Source: JAIOQJ01 sp963718635
GTDB lineage: Bacteria; Planctomycetota; Planctomycetia; Gemmatales; Gemmataceae
Length of the DNA stretch: 64,000 nt
Assembly (NCBI GenBank): GCA_963718635.1
Contig: OY970367.1
Span: 4,216,001-4,280,000 of the forward strand
Direction: 5' to 3'
The notes under the pieces are model-generated. The model had not been told where the DNA came from, did not search any database, and saw only the letters and a program-made list of their open reading frames with translations. Shown here one piece after another: positions 28,007-38,009 of this stretch (positions are counted from its first letter, which is position 1; each line of letters begins with the position of its first letter). The position numbers were made by a program, and so were the translations under genes.

Positions 28007-29791
28007 TCAGCGACTTTCTCGATCGAACACGTTGATCGGCGTCCGCTCCGGAGCTTTTAGCAATTCTGTTTCATTCTCCAGATTCTTATCGACATGGGCA
28101 TTCTCGCCGAGCTTGTTGATGGGAACCGCCTTCGGGATGGCGTCTAGCGCCAGCAAGCAGTTGAGCGTTTTCGTATCACGCGCTTGCAGCAAGAAACTCG
28201 CTACGTCTTCGTAGAGAGCGCCCATTTCGCCCATGGTTTTGACGATGTCCGCAACAGCAAGAGTACATTGCTCGCTTCGTTGCGGCTTGTACGCGGAGAA
28301 CCGGCTGATAGTACATCCGCCTTCGCCGGCCTTGGCGGTCAGTACGATGTCGGGTCCCGCTCGCAGTGAAAAAGGAGCGCGCAACATGGGAGGTGCGCCG
28401 AACAAAACGATTTCCGACCGCATGTTGGACGACAAATGCACCATCGGCTTTGACTTCGAACTCCCGACGTTGTGCAACCAGAACGATTCATTCAAGCGTA
28501 TGCCGCGTGAAGCATCCGCGCTCGGATCGAGTTCGCGAAGCGCCCGAAAGGCGCCGTAACGAACCTCGGGGATCTCCGACGAAAGCAGTTCCTGCAGTGC
28601 GATGCTGCTAGCGCCTTCGTCAAGCGAACTAAGGGCGGAGAGGCAGAAAGCTTGCAGGGCCGGGTGTTCTTCCGTCAGCTTGGCGAGTTCGGCGGCGGCG
28701 ATCGGCTCGCCGAGATAAGCAAGGCTTTCGGCAGCGGCGAAACGAACAAGTGGATAAGGGCTGTCGACTCCTTTCGGATCGATAGCCGCCTTGAGCGCTT
28801 TGATGCTATCGCGCCCCAGCGCTTCGAGGCGCAAGCCTGCCGAAAGGGCGGACTCCGGTTGCAACAATTGCTCTTCCAACTTGTGCCGATAGTTGCCGGC
28901 ATCGTCGATACGGTCGACGGGAATCATCCGCACGACGCGGAGGAAGTGCGGCGGATTGCTCCGATACTGCGGCGGAATCGTAAGCACCACTGTATCGGCA
29001 TTGCGGGCGACGGCGATTTTTTCCGCAGCGCCTGGTCCGTGGAAGGTCGTGTTGATGCGCTCGGCGACAGTGATCGCCATGCGGTAACGCTGTTCGGAAG
29101 GGTTGAGCACCAGGTAATAAGGTTGATCAGCTTTGGTGCGTCCACCGCGCCAGACCCAGGCCCGTTTGACACCGGCTTCGAGACCTTCATCGCCATCTTT
29201 GACAGCGTTTTCCTTGTCCTTGAGCACAACTGACAGCGGCCCTTTAGCATCCGCTAAAACGTGGCCCTTCAACGGGCCATCTCCGGTGCCGGTCGGCCTG
29301 ACATCGGTGTTGTCCTTCAGGAAATTGCGCACTTGGCTTTGCGATGAGTAGCTGGTCAGCGAGGTTTCCAGCAAGTAACCGCCGCGCAGGCTCTTTGCCT
29401 TGCTTCCCGGCGGCAAGGTGATTTCAATGTTGATCCGATCGCCGCGACGAGAGCCCGCGGCGATTTCACCGCTGACGAGCACCAGCGCGTTCGATGTTGA
29501 TTCCAGCCATTCCTTCGGATTGTCGATTTTATTTTTCTTCAAATACTCCTCGGCTAGCTGCCGGTAAACGCCGGGAGGAGTGCCTCCGCCGGTGCCTTCC
29601 AAGCCGACTACCAAGCCTATGCCGCTTACCGGGATAGCGCCGGTGGTTTGAATCTCCGAGACATCGCCAACCGTGCGAACGAGCGGTTTTTCGGGGTCGT
29701 CCGGCCCTAATTGGGCGCGTGTGGTCGGGTCCGAAAGGCAACCGGTCAAGGCAAATAGGCCGCCAGCCAGCAGCAGACCCAATCGGTTCAT
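28007..29791 (-). CDS. FlgI-like P-ring-fold lipoprotein with HEAT segment
   Basis: About 594 residues with a lipoprotein signal (LLLAGGLFALTGC). The N-terminal part matches FlgI, the flagellar P-ring protein: PVSGIGLVVGLEGTGG then a GDRINIEITL segment; later VKRAWVWRGG and residues near GPLSVVLKD. A middle region (about 320-440) reads like HEAT repeats (PLVRFAAAESLAYLGEPIAA). FlgI is normally a cleaved periplasmic protein of about 370 residues, so the lipid anchor and extra C-terminal 200 residues are unusual. No other flagellar gene is visible. Paralogues of FlgI-fold in planctomycetes may serve other rings. ATG 29791 starts the signal peptide; upstream in-frame starts exist to 29839. Confidence 0.78.
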   Translation of the reverse strand: MNRLGLLLAGGLFALTGCLSDPTTRAQLGPDDPEKPLVRTVGDVSEIQTTGAIPVSGIGLVVGLEGTGGGTPPGVYRQLAEEYLKKNKIDNPKEWLESTSNALVLVSGEIAAGSRRGDRINIEITLPPGSKAKSLRGGYLLETSLTSYSSQSQVRNFLKDNTDVRPTGTGDGPLKGHVLADAKGPLSVVLKDKENAVKDGDEGLEAGVKRAWVWRGGRTKADQPYYLVLNPSEQRYRMAITVAERINTTFHGPGAAEKIAVARNADTVVLTIPPQYRSNPPHFLRVVRMIPVDRIDDAGNYRHKLEEQLLQPESALSAGLRLEALGRDSIKALKAAIDPKGVDSPYPLVRFAAAESLAYLGEPIAAAELAKLTEEHPALQAFCLSALSSLDEGASSIALQELLSSEIPEVRYGAFRALRELDPSADASRGIRLNESFWLHNVGSSKSKPMVHLSSNMRSEIVLFGAPPMLRAPFSLRAGPDIVLTAKAGEGGCTISRFSAYKPQRSEQCTLAVADIVKTMGEMGALYEDVASFLLQARDTKTLNCLLALDAIPKAVPINKLGENAHVDKNLENETELLKAPERTPINVFDRESR

Positions 29792-30018
29792 ACGGCAATC
29801 CATAACCTTATGCCCCCAGTCGCGTTGCCTATCCGCCATGGCACTTCCCTAATCGACCGCCGCTTCCCCCGAAGCGAACAGTCAACAAACGTAGGAATAC
29901 CGCGCGGTCGGTCCGATCGTTCTTACATCGACGGTGAAGGGCGGACGATAGGCACGTTGACCAAGGGTGTCAAGATGGAATTGCTAACGCCGATTATCCC
30001 AGTGCGCCAACGGATTCT

Positions 30019-30086
30019 GGCGAGCGGCGCGGCGTAAGCCCGCCGTGGTTCCGAATCCACGGCGGGCTTACGCCGCGCCGCTCGCC
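30019..30086. repeat. Palindromic repeat, GGCGTAAGCCCGCC family
   Basis: Second copy of the 1552-1618 repeat, with nearly perfect pairing. It lies in the 29.8-30.36 kb divergent intergenic region, which otherwise shows no gene. Confidence 0.85.
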
Positions 30087-30365
30087 AGAATTGCCCGAAA
30101 GAGTTGGCGCACCCACAGAACATTCCGGCCAACCATCTCGGCCGATCGTCGGGCTCGTTAATCACCGAGGCTGGACATGACCATTCCCTGGCGCCCGATC
30201 GATAACAAAACCAGGGCCTAACTTTCAGGGCTCGATGCGATAAGTACTTGCAATAAGCCGTAACATAGCCTTGTTCTTTGGCGATTGCGGCTGGAAAACG
30301 AATTGTTGCTGTGCGTTAAACTCCGACGCTAGTGCGTCTGGCGAATAAAGCAAGAAGAGGCGTTG

Positions 30366-33300
30366 ATGAATCTGGTTGAGTTCGCACTTCGCCGCCCAAT
30401 CACGATTCTTGTGGCAATGATTGCGCTGGTCGCCGGCGGCTGGCTCGCTCTTAGCCGGATGAAGGCGGATGTATTTCCGACTCTCGATCTTCCCGTCATC
30501 TATGTGGCCCAGCCTTATAGCGGCATGGACCCCGGGCAGATGGAAGGGTTGATCGCTAATTACTACGAATATCACTTTCTTTACATCAACGGCATTCACC
30601 ACGTCGAATCGAAGAGCGTCCAGGGCGTGAGCTTGATGAAGCTCTTTTTCCATCCCGGCACAGACATGGCCCAAGCGATGGCGGAGACGGTCGGCTACGT
30701 CAATCGCTCACGTGCCTTCATGCCGCCCGGAACCGTACCGCCGTTCATTATGCGGTTTGACACCGGCAGCGTTCCTGTCGGTTTTCTGGTGCTCAAAAGC
30801 GAGACGATGACCGTTGATGAAATTCAGGATCGCGCGCTCTTTCGCATTCGGCCAATGTTCGCGTCCATCCCCGGCGTGTCGGCCCCTCCTCCTTTCGGCG
30901 GCAATCAACGAACGGTCGTCGTTCGGGCGGATCCGGACAAAATGATTAACTACAACGTCTCGCCCGACGACCTTATTCGCGCTTCGCGCTGGCAACACGG
31001 TTAGTCCATCCGGCAGCATTCGCACTACTACATCAATGCCCTTGACGCCAAGCAACGCGATGGTGGTCAAGCCGGAGGATCTCGGCACAATTGGTGTCAA
31101 GCCGGGCGTTTTTCTCCGCGATCTGGCGCGACGAGACCCCGTAAGCGAGAAAGTGTTAATCGAAGATGCTACGGATATTCCCACCGGCTATGCTCTAGTC
31201 AATGGAAAACGAGCGGTCTATATCCTGGTGACCAAGCGCGCGGACGCTTCCACATTATCTGTCGTGAGCAATGTCAAGGCGGAGCTGCCGAAAATGCAAA
31301 GCGTGTTGGATTCGGTTAGTCCAAAGCCAGGCGACATCCAGGCAAGCTTTGAATTTGACCAATCGCCCTATGTCACTAACGCGATTAAAGGCGTTGCTTT
31401 CGAAGGCGGTCTGGCAACGCTATTGGTCGGTCTAATGGTTCTATTATTTCTGCGCGATTGGCGCAGCGTTATTGTTGTGGTCATTAATATACCATTAGCG
31501 CTGATGGGGTCGATTGTTGCTTTAAGCTTGACAGGGCAGACGATTAATCTGATGACGCTCGGCGGGCTCGCTCTCGCGGTCGGCATATTAGTCGATGAAT
31601 CAACGGTTGAAGTCGAGAATATCCATCGGCAAATGGAGCAGACCGATTCGATTGCCTTAGCCGTCCGACGCGCCAATTCGGAAACAGCAGTGCCGCGTTT
31701 CTTGGCCATGCTTTCTATCCTGGCCGTGTTCATCCCATCGTTCTTTATGACCGGTTCCGCACGCGGCCTGTTCGTGCCGCTTTCGCTTGCGGTCGGCTTT
31801 GCCATGATCGCCAGTTATATTCTTTCGAGCACCCTGGTGCCTGTACTATCGGTGTGGCTATTGCGCAGGAAACATTGCCAAAATAAGGCGCGACATTCGA
31901 ATGTATTTGGCAATTCAATGATGAGTATTACTAACTCATTGACCGGCATGAGATGGATTGTCGCTCCTGTCTATTTCCTTGCAACGACCCTCATCACTGT
32001 TTTGTTGGCCCAGATGTTGGGTATGGAGATTTTTCCCCAGGTCGATGCGGGTCAATTTCAGTTCCGGTTGCGCGCTCCCGAAGGAACTCGCATCGAACAA
32101 ACGGAAGCCATCACGCGTGAAGCGCTTCAGTTCATCAATAAAGAGGTTGGACCGGAAAACGTTCAAATCACACTCGGCTATGTGGGGCTAGTGCCATCGA
32201 GCTATCCGATCAACAGCGTCTATCTCTGGATGAGCGGACCTGGAGAAGCGGTGATCCGCGTTTCGCTTAAGCCAGGCGCGGTTCGCGTTGAAGAGTTAAA
32301 GAGAAAACTAAGGCAGACATTGCCCGATCACCTGAAACAATGGCTAACGAAAAAATGGATTGCTGAGGGGGAGCCCGCCGAGAGAGCAGCGCAGCAAGTC
32401 TCTACTTTGCACCTGTCGTTCGAGCCCGCCGATATCATCAATGAGGTCATGAGCTTTGGTTCGCCGACGCCCATTGAAGTGGTGGTCAGCGGGCCGAGGA
32501 TAGCCGAAAATCGATCGCATGCCGAGAAAATCCATCGTTCTCTCGCAGCGCTAACATCTCTACGCGATTTGCAATACGGGCAGTCACACGATTACCCGAC
32601 GGTCGATGTTCGGATCGATCGCGAAAAGGCGGCCTATGCCGGCGCGACCGCCGAAGACGTTGCTCGTTCGCTCTTGGCAGCGACGGCTTCCAGTCGCTTT
32701 GTCGTACCGAACTTCTGGCGCGACCCCGCATCCGGCATCGGCTATCAAGTGCAAATCGAAATTCCACAAGCGCTGATGAAGTCGGTCGGAAATGTTGAAG
32801 GTGTGCCTGTCAAATCAGGAGGTCAGTTCCCCCTGTCGCTCCGCGATGTCTCAGAAGTCACGGAAGCAACCATGCCCGGTGAAATCGACCGCTACAACAT
32901 GCGCCGGCTGGTCAGCATGACTGCCAACATCGAAGGCGAGGATCTCGGACGCGTCGCGTCGCGCATTGCACATGCCATCGATACAGTTGGCCCGCCTCCG
33001 GCAGGAGTTCAGGTCGATGTTCGCGGACAAGTGACTCCCTTGCGTGAAATGTTCCGTGGCTTGACCTTCGGTCTCTGCTCCGCAGTCATCGTCATACTGC
33101 TCTTGCTCACCGCGTATTTTCAATCAATCCGGCTTGCGCTGGTTTCCATCTCGGCCGTGCCCGCTGTGCTAGTCGGTGTTGTGCTTGCTCTGCTGGCAAC
33201 CCGCACCACGCTGAATATCCAATCATTCATGGGCGCGATTATGGCCGTCGGCGTGGCTGTAGCCAATGCGATCTTGCTGGTCGCCTTTGCCGAGCGCTAT

Positions 33301-33615
33301 CGCCGCGAAGGCAAATCGGCCATCAATGCGGGAACCGAGGCGGCGCGATTGCGCGTACGGCCGATCCTGATAACCGCTTTCGCGATGATTGCCGGGATGA
33401 TTCCGATGGCGATCGGCCTCGGTGACGGGGGCGATCAAACCGCGCCCCTCGCACGGGCGGTGATCGGCGGCCTGATCGCGTCCACCCTGACAACGCTCCT
33501 CGTGCTGCCGGCGATCTTCGCCATAGTCATGGGCCGAAGTGCAATTACTTCTGTTTCGCTCTCGCCAAACGACTCGCAAAGCTTCTACTTCGTCCGCGAA
33601 TCCTCTTCCAACTGA
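30366..33615 (+). CDS. RND-family efflux pump (HAE1/AcrB type, frameshifted)
   Basis: Inner-membrane pump of about 1,080 residues driven by protons, working with the adaptor encoded next. Fragments are 30363-31004 and 31036-33615. The N-terminus (RRPITILVAMIALVAGG) begins the first membrane helix; the porter domain has FDTGSVPVGFLV; the second fragment has GLMVLLFLRDWRSVIVVVIN, MTLGGLALAVGILVDE (helix 4 with its conserved Asp), and a C-terminal MGAIMAVGVAVANAI. The shift near 30985 reads LIRAS where the family has R-A-L-x-x-G-N-T-V-S-P-S-G; the matching GNTVSPSGSIR is found in the other frame, so a 1-2 nt indel is the cause. Substrate not readable. Confidence 0.9.
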
Positions 33616-33629
33616 TTCGAGCAAGCCAT

Positions 33630-34953
33630 ATGCGTTTAACAAAGTCAATTGTATCGGCCTTGTTTATGACTTGGTTGCTCCTCCAGCTTGGCTGTGGTAA
33701 TGCTTCGCCGCCGCATGTCGCGCCTCATTCGTTGGCCAACGCCTCGGTTGGGGTCGTCTCGCCGCAATGGAAATCCATCCAGCGCGTTGTGGAACTGCCA
33801 GGCGTCATTCAGGCAGAAGAAGAAACTCTTCTATATCCACGAGTGCCCGGCTACGTCCGCAAGCTCCGCCATGAAATCGACATTGGCGCTCGAGTGGTAG
33901 GGCCGAAGTACGACTCATCGGGCGCCGAGACCACGCCGGGTGAAGTTCTCGCGGAAGTGGCCGTGCCGGATTTGGAACAGGAAGCGAATCAAAAGCACGC
34001 GCAGATTCGCGAGGCCGAGGCTCAAGTGGTGCAGGCGGACAAAGCTGTCGCTTCGGCCATCGCGAGCATCGCGGTCACGGAGGCATTGGTTATCGAGGCG
34101 GAGGCGAACCACGAGCGCTGGGAATCGGAATCGAAGCGTATGGCCGGCTTATCGAAGAACGGAGTCGTAGATAGCCAAGCTCGCGATGAGGCAGTGTTTC
34201 AGTCTCGAGCGATGGCCGGACGTCTTGCCTCGGCGAAGGCAGCGGTGCAGAAGGCGTCCACGGATCGAGACCGGGCTGATGCCGACGTGCGCACCGCCAA
34301 GGCCAAAGTCGAAGTCGTGAAAGCCGACGCGCAGCGAACAGCCGTAATGCTCCAATACGCGAAAATTCGGGCGCCTTTCGATGGCGTCATCACTGCGCAA
34401 AGTCAATACCGGAGATTTGGTGCAGCCGACCGCCGGCGCCGGCGACTGGTTGTTCCGGGTGGCTCGGCTCGACCCGGTTCGCGTCAGCATTTCGGTGCCC
34501 GAAGCCGATGCGGGATTGATTCAAACTGGTTGCCGGGTCAACCTGAGCTTTACGACGCAATTGCATGTGCCACTGGCTGGCAAAGTCGCTCGCACATCCT
34601 GGGCATTGGAAACAGGCGCGCGTATCATGCGCGCTGAGGTTGAACTTCCCAACGTTGAGGGCAAATTACGACCGGGGACCTTCGTCCATGCTCAGCTTAT
34701 TCCTGTATCGCCTGCAGGATGGACATTGCCGACTGCAGCGGTCATCAAGCAGGGCGATTCGATCTGTTGTTTTATGGTCGAAGCAGGTAATGCGAAACGC
34801 ATCGTTGTCCAGGTCGGCCGTAGCGATGGCGCCTACGTTCAAATTCTCAAACGCCAAAAATCGGCAACCGAATGGGTAGACCTCTCCGGCAACGAAATCA
34901 TTGCCAGCAAGGCAGCAGGTTTAGCCGATGGCCAGCCGGTTCAAACTGATTGA
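33630..34953 (+). CDS. RND efflux adaptor (HlyD/membrane-fusion type, frameshifted)
   Basis: Periplasmic adaptor for the upstream pump, about 440 residues. The N-terminus has a lipoprotein-like signal ending LLQLGC. The lipoyl-like and helical hairpin parts span the first fragment (33630-34637), ending in IRAPFDGVITA. The second frame (34381-34953) continues with RKVNTGDLVQP, the barrel segment VRVSISVPEADAGLI and the C-terminal domain. The shift is at about 34395-34400 in CTGCGCAAAG, where ITARKVNTGD would need one extra CG unit (or one base less). Only 14 bases separate it from the pump gene. Confidence 0.9.
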
Positions 34954-35109
34954 GAGATGCCCAGGTCATTTAGCCGGGCAACACGAAGCAAGCGTCATTC
35001 GAACCGCTTACTGCTGGCACGGCTCTTGATCGGAATTTTCGATAGGCTTACATAAGATGTGGCTCTGCGGCCATTGGCAAAGTCATTAGGCGGTTCAAGG
35101 CAAGGTTTC

Positions 35110-36399
35110 ATGCGCATAGCTTTTATCACTTCGGGCGCGGCCGGCATGTATTGCGGTTCCTGCATGAAGGACAATACCTTAGCCGCCGCCCTTATTGCAC
35201 AGGGGCACGATGCGCTGCTTATCCCCACTTACACGCCCATCAGAACCGACGAAGCCGACGTCTCGGAACGCCGCGTATTCTTTGGCGGCATCAACGTATA
35301 TCTCGAACAAAAGTCGCGCATCTTTCGTCATACCCCCTGGTTCGTTGACCGTCTACTCAACTTCCCTCGACTGCTACGCTGGGTGTCGCGGTTTGCCGTG
35401 AAGACGGAGGCGGAAGCACTCGGCGCTCTCACGGTTTCAATGCTCAAAGGCGACCTTGGCAAGCAACGCAAAGAGATCGCCAAGCTGCTTGGTTTCTTGA
35501 AGGATGAGGTCAAACCCGATGTTGTTGTCCTCTCGAATTTGCTTATTTCCGGGCTAGTGGCCGAGGTGAAGAAAACCCTGAACGTGCCAATCATCGGCAC
35601 CATGCAGGGAGATGATATTTACCTCGAATCGCTTCCTGTTGCGTATCGGACTTCGTGCGTCGATTTGATACGTGAGAATTGCAAACAGATCGATGGCTAT
35701 ATAGCGACGAGCGCCTACTACGCCAACTTCATGGCTGCCTATCTCAAATTGCCTCTCGAAGACATCAGAGTTGTTTATCCTGGCATCAAATCGAAAGGAA
35801 TTCCGGAACCGAGCCCTGTCCGAGAGCATCCGCCGTTTACAATCGGCTATTTTGCCCGAATTTGCCCGGAGAAAGGTTTCCATCAACTGGTGGATGCCTT
35901 CATGCTTTTGAGGAAAATGCCTAATGCCCCCGCGTGTAAGCTCCGAGTATCAGGATGGCTAGGCGAAAACAACAGGGCGTTCTTTGATGGTGAGATGGCC
36001 AAATTAGACAAAGCTGGCTTGCGGCAGGACGTCGAGCATGTCCCTTCCCCCGACCATTCAGGCAAAATCGATTTTTTTCGCAGTCTCGATCTCCTATCGG
36101 TCCCGACTGTCTATCGCGAACCAAAGGGGATATATATTCTTGAAGCGTTGGCGAATGGAGTGCCCGTCGTTCAGCCGCGTCATGGATCGTTTACCGAATT
36201 GATCGAAGCAACCGGCGGCGGCATTCTCGTGGAGCCGAACAATCCTCAAGCGCTCGCCGTCGGTTTGAAGAAGATGCTTGAAGATACGGGTTTGCGCCGC
36301 CAATGCCGTGATCGAGGCCGGGCCAGCGTATTGGAGAAGTTTACCTCCGACCGCATGGCTGACTCAACCTTGCTGGTGTTGGAGGAATTTCTGGGATGA
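35110..36399 (+). CDS. Glycosyltransferase family 4 protein
   Basis: About 429 residues of the GT-B fold, transferring a sugar from an activated donor. The N-terminal Rossmann domain begins with a glycine-rich turn (SGAAGMYCGSCMKDNTLAAA). The donor-binding half shows IGYFARICPEKGFHQLVDA, SGWLGENN and the retaining-enzyme signature YREPKGIYILEALANGVPVV with the Glu and the following EAL. ATG 35110 starts MRIAFITSG; the frame is open from 35059. Donor and acceptor are unknown. The gene stands alone, 156 bases after the pump operon. Confidence 0.9.
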   Translation: MRIAFITSGAAGMYCGSCMKDNTLAAALIAQGHDALLIPTYTPIRTDEADVSERRVFFGGINVYLEQKSRIFRHTPWFVDRLLNFPRLLRWVSRFAVKTEAEALGALTVSMLKGDLGKQRKEIAKLLGFLKDEVKPDVVVLSNLLISGLVAEVKKTLNVPIIGTMQGDDIYLESLPVAYRTSCVDLIRENCKQIDGYIATSAYYANFMAAYLKLPLEDIRVVYPGIKSKGIPEPSPVREHPPFTIGYFARICPEKGFHQLVDAFMLLRKMPNAPACKLRVSGWLGENNRAFFDGEMAKLDKAGLRQDVEHVPSPDHSGKIDFFRSLDLLSVPTVYREPKGIYILEALANGVPVVQPRHGSFTELIEATGGGILVEPNNPQALAVGLKKMLEDTGLRRQCRDRGRASVLEKFTSDRMADSTLLVLEEFLG

Positions 36400-36603
36400 G
36401 CTGGACGGCCGTTTCTTGAGTCACTGCGCCTTACAAACTGGCCGCATTCGTTAGAGCGGGCGAATGACAACATGGTTTACGCGAATCCGACAACATATTC
36501 TTGCTGAGACTTAGTGCTGGCGAGCCTGACGCTCCAAAAAGGATTTCTTCGGAACAGCGCGCCTAAGTTAGTAAATGGGATTACGCGAAAGCGCGTTCGA
36601 CGA

Positions 36604-36640
36604 CGTTTTGTTAGCCGGACGCGCGAGCGACGGAGTTTGG
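36604..36640. repeat. GTTAGCCGGACGC-type repeat fragment
   Basis: A fragment of the repeat seen complete at 40502-40564: GTTAGCCGGACGCG then CGAGCGACGGAG. It is one of several repeat remnants crowded into 36.4-37.0 kb, where no gene is supported. Confidence 0.5.
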
Positions 36641-36702
36641 GAAGCCATGACGCGAAGGCGAGCCTAGCAGTTTACACCTCTTGGCTCGCCAGGCGCAGCG
36701 AA

Positions 36703-36757
36703 CGCCTCCGGGAAATATTTCCCGAAGGCGAAACCCGAGAAAATCGTGGGAAAACGA
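36703..36757. repeat. GGAAATATTTCC palindromic element, copy 3
   Basis: Palindrome 36703-36730 with one mismatch, followed by the family's side segment (GAGAAAATCGTGGGAAAACG) in inverse orientation relative to copies 1 and 2. Confidence 0.8.
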
Positions 36758-36796
36758 ACGACAACAAATGGAACCTCGAAAGCCGCGACGTGGAGG

Positions 36797-36838
36797 CTCT
36801 GCGCAGCGGAGCGATTTCGGCGAGCGCTCCGCTGCGCC
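36797..36838. repeat. GCGCAGCGGAGCG inverted repeat
   Basis: GCGCAGCGGAGCG and CGCTCCGCTGCGC with a short loop reading ATTTCGGCGAG. The same CAGCGGAGCG unit forms the outer arms of 37792-37895. Confidence 0.6.
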
Positions 36839-36886
36839 GCGGCTAACGGTGCATTCTTCTGACCGTGGTGTAATGGAATTCACGGA

Positions 36887-36938
36887 CCCTTCAGGAAATA
36901 TTTCCTGAAGGGCTTTTCCGAGAAAATCGTGGGAAAAC
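36887..36938. repeat. GGAAATATTTCC palindromic element, copy 4
   Basis: Perfect 26-base palindrome at 36887-36912 with the CCTTCAGG arm type, then the same side segment as copy 3. About 125 bases upstream of the PAP2 gene. Confidence 0.85.
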
Positions 36939-37065
36939 GCGCAGCCGGCACCCGCAATCTTTAATCGGAGACGGCGAATGAGCGACGATCGCGCATTTAA
37001 CCTAATCAACAGCGACTAGGTCGCTCACCCGTCAGGCTCCGAGGGCTTTGCTTGCTACTTTAAAT

Positions 37066-37734
37066 ATGTCAAAGTCTGTCTTTATCACGCGACCTGCCAG
37101 TCGCTCATTCCTCATTGTGTCGCTCTTTAGCCTTGCCTGCTTTGCGATAGTTGCTTGGCAGGCTAACGGCGATCATTGGCTGGCACGGCTCGACCACGAT
37201 TTGGCGGTACCTTGTTATGAATTCACCGCCGCCCGACCGCTCTTTTGGAATATAGTCGTCCGGGTGACCAATCTGGGCGTCGCGCCGATTCGCACCGGTG
37301 TCATTATTTTCGTCGCACTGATGTTGTTGCTGCAGCATCAATGGTTTGGGACGTTGATTTGGATTTCCGCGCAATGGACGGAACGGGAAATGGTGGCTCT
37401 TGCGAAGGAGTTCTTTGAGCGTACTCGTCCTGAGTATGCCTCCCTGCATGGCTTGGCCGCCGGCTGGTCGTTCCCCAGCGGCCACACAGCCGGTGCGATG
37501 ACGACCTACGGCATGTTGGCATTCTTGCTTGCAGGCCAAATTCCTCGGCGCGGACCTCGATTGTTGGGTATCAGCGTTTGCTGTCTTATCGCTGTCGGCG
37601 TCGGCGCCAGCCGGATATTGCTCGGCGTCCATTGGTTCAGTGATGTCCTTGCCGCCTACCTGCTGGCGTTGGCCTATATCTGCCTCTGGCTGGCGCTCTA
37701 CGACTGGTTGTGCCAGCGCCAGACAGGGACATAA
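37066..37734 (+). CDS. PAP2-superfamily phosphatase
   Basis: A membrane phosphatase of about 222 residues, probably acting on undecaprenyl pyrophosphate or another lipid phosphate at the outer face of the inner membrane. The three PAP2 motifs are present: KEFFERTRP, FPSGHTAG and SRILLGVHWFSDV. About five to six hydrophobic segments surround them. ATG 37066 (MSKSVFITRP) is chosen over 37048. It follows a repeat-rich gap of about 650 bases after the glycosyltransferase gene. Confidence 0.9.
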   Translation: MSKSVFITRPASRSFLIVSLFSLACFAIVAWQANGDHWLARLDHDLAVPCYEFTAARPLFWNIVVRVTNLGVAPIRTGVIIFVALMLLLQHQWFGTLIWISAQWTEREMVALAKEFFERTRPEYASLHGLAAGWSFPSGHTAGAMTTYGMLAFLLAGQIPRRGPRLLGISVCCLIAVGVGASRILLGVHWFSDVLAAYLLALAYICLWLALYDWLCQRQTGT

Positions 37735-37791
37735 GAAGAGACGACAAAAATATTTGGGACAAAAATAGGAGCAGCCACGCGAAGGTTTTGG

Positions 37792-37895
37792 GCAGCGGAG
37801 CGCTAAGTTAGGCGAGCCGAACTGCGTGAGCAGTCGGGTTCTGTTATCACCCGGCAGCTTATGGCTCGGCTCGCCCGCCGAAATCGCTCCGCTGC
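37792..37895. repeat. Nested inverted repeat
   Basis: Outer arms GCAGCGGAGCG and CGCTCCGCTGC (37792-37802, 37885-37895) enclose inner arms GGCGAGCCGA and TCGGCTCGCC. It appears to combine units of the two repeat families found elsewhere, which suggests insertion of one repeat into another. Confidence 0.65.
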
Positions 37896-38009
37896 GCGAG
37901 CATCATGATAAATTCATGAGTCTGTTCAATTGTTTCTCGCTTCTGATGTTCTGACCGTGTACGATAAACATTCCCTGATCATTCCCTCTTTCGAGCGAAG
38001 GAGCCTCTC

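Noticed and set aside
28007..29791. Evidence for a flagellar gene cluster
   Set aside because: Only a FlgI-like protein is present; neighbours are smc and an RND pump.
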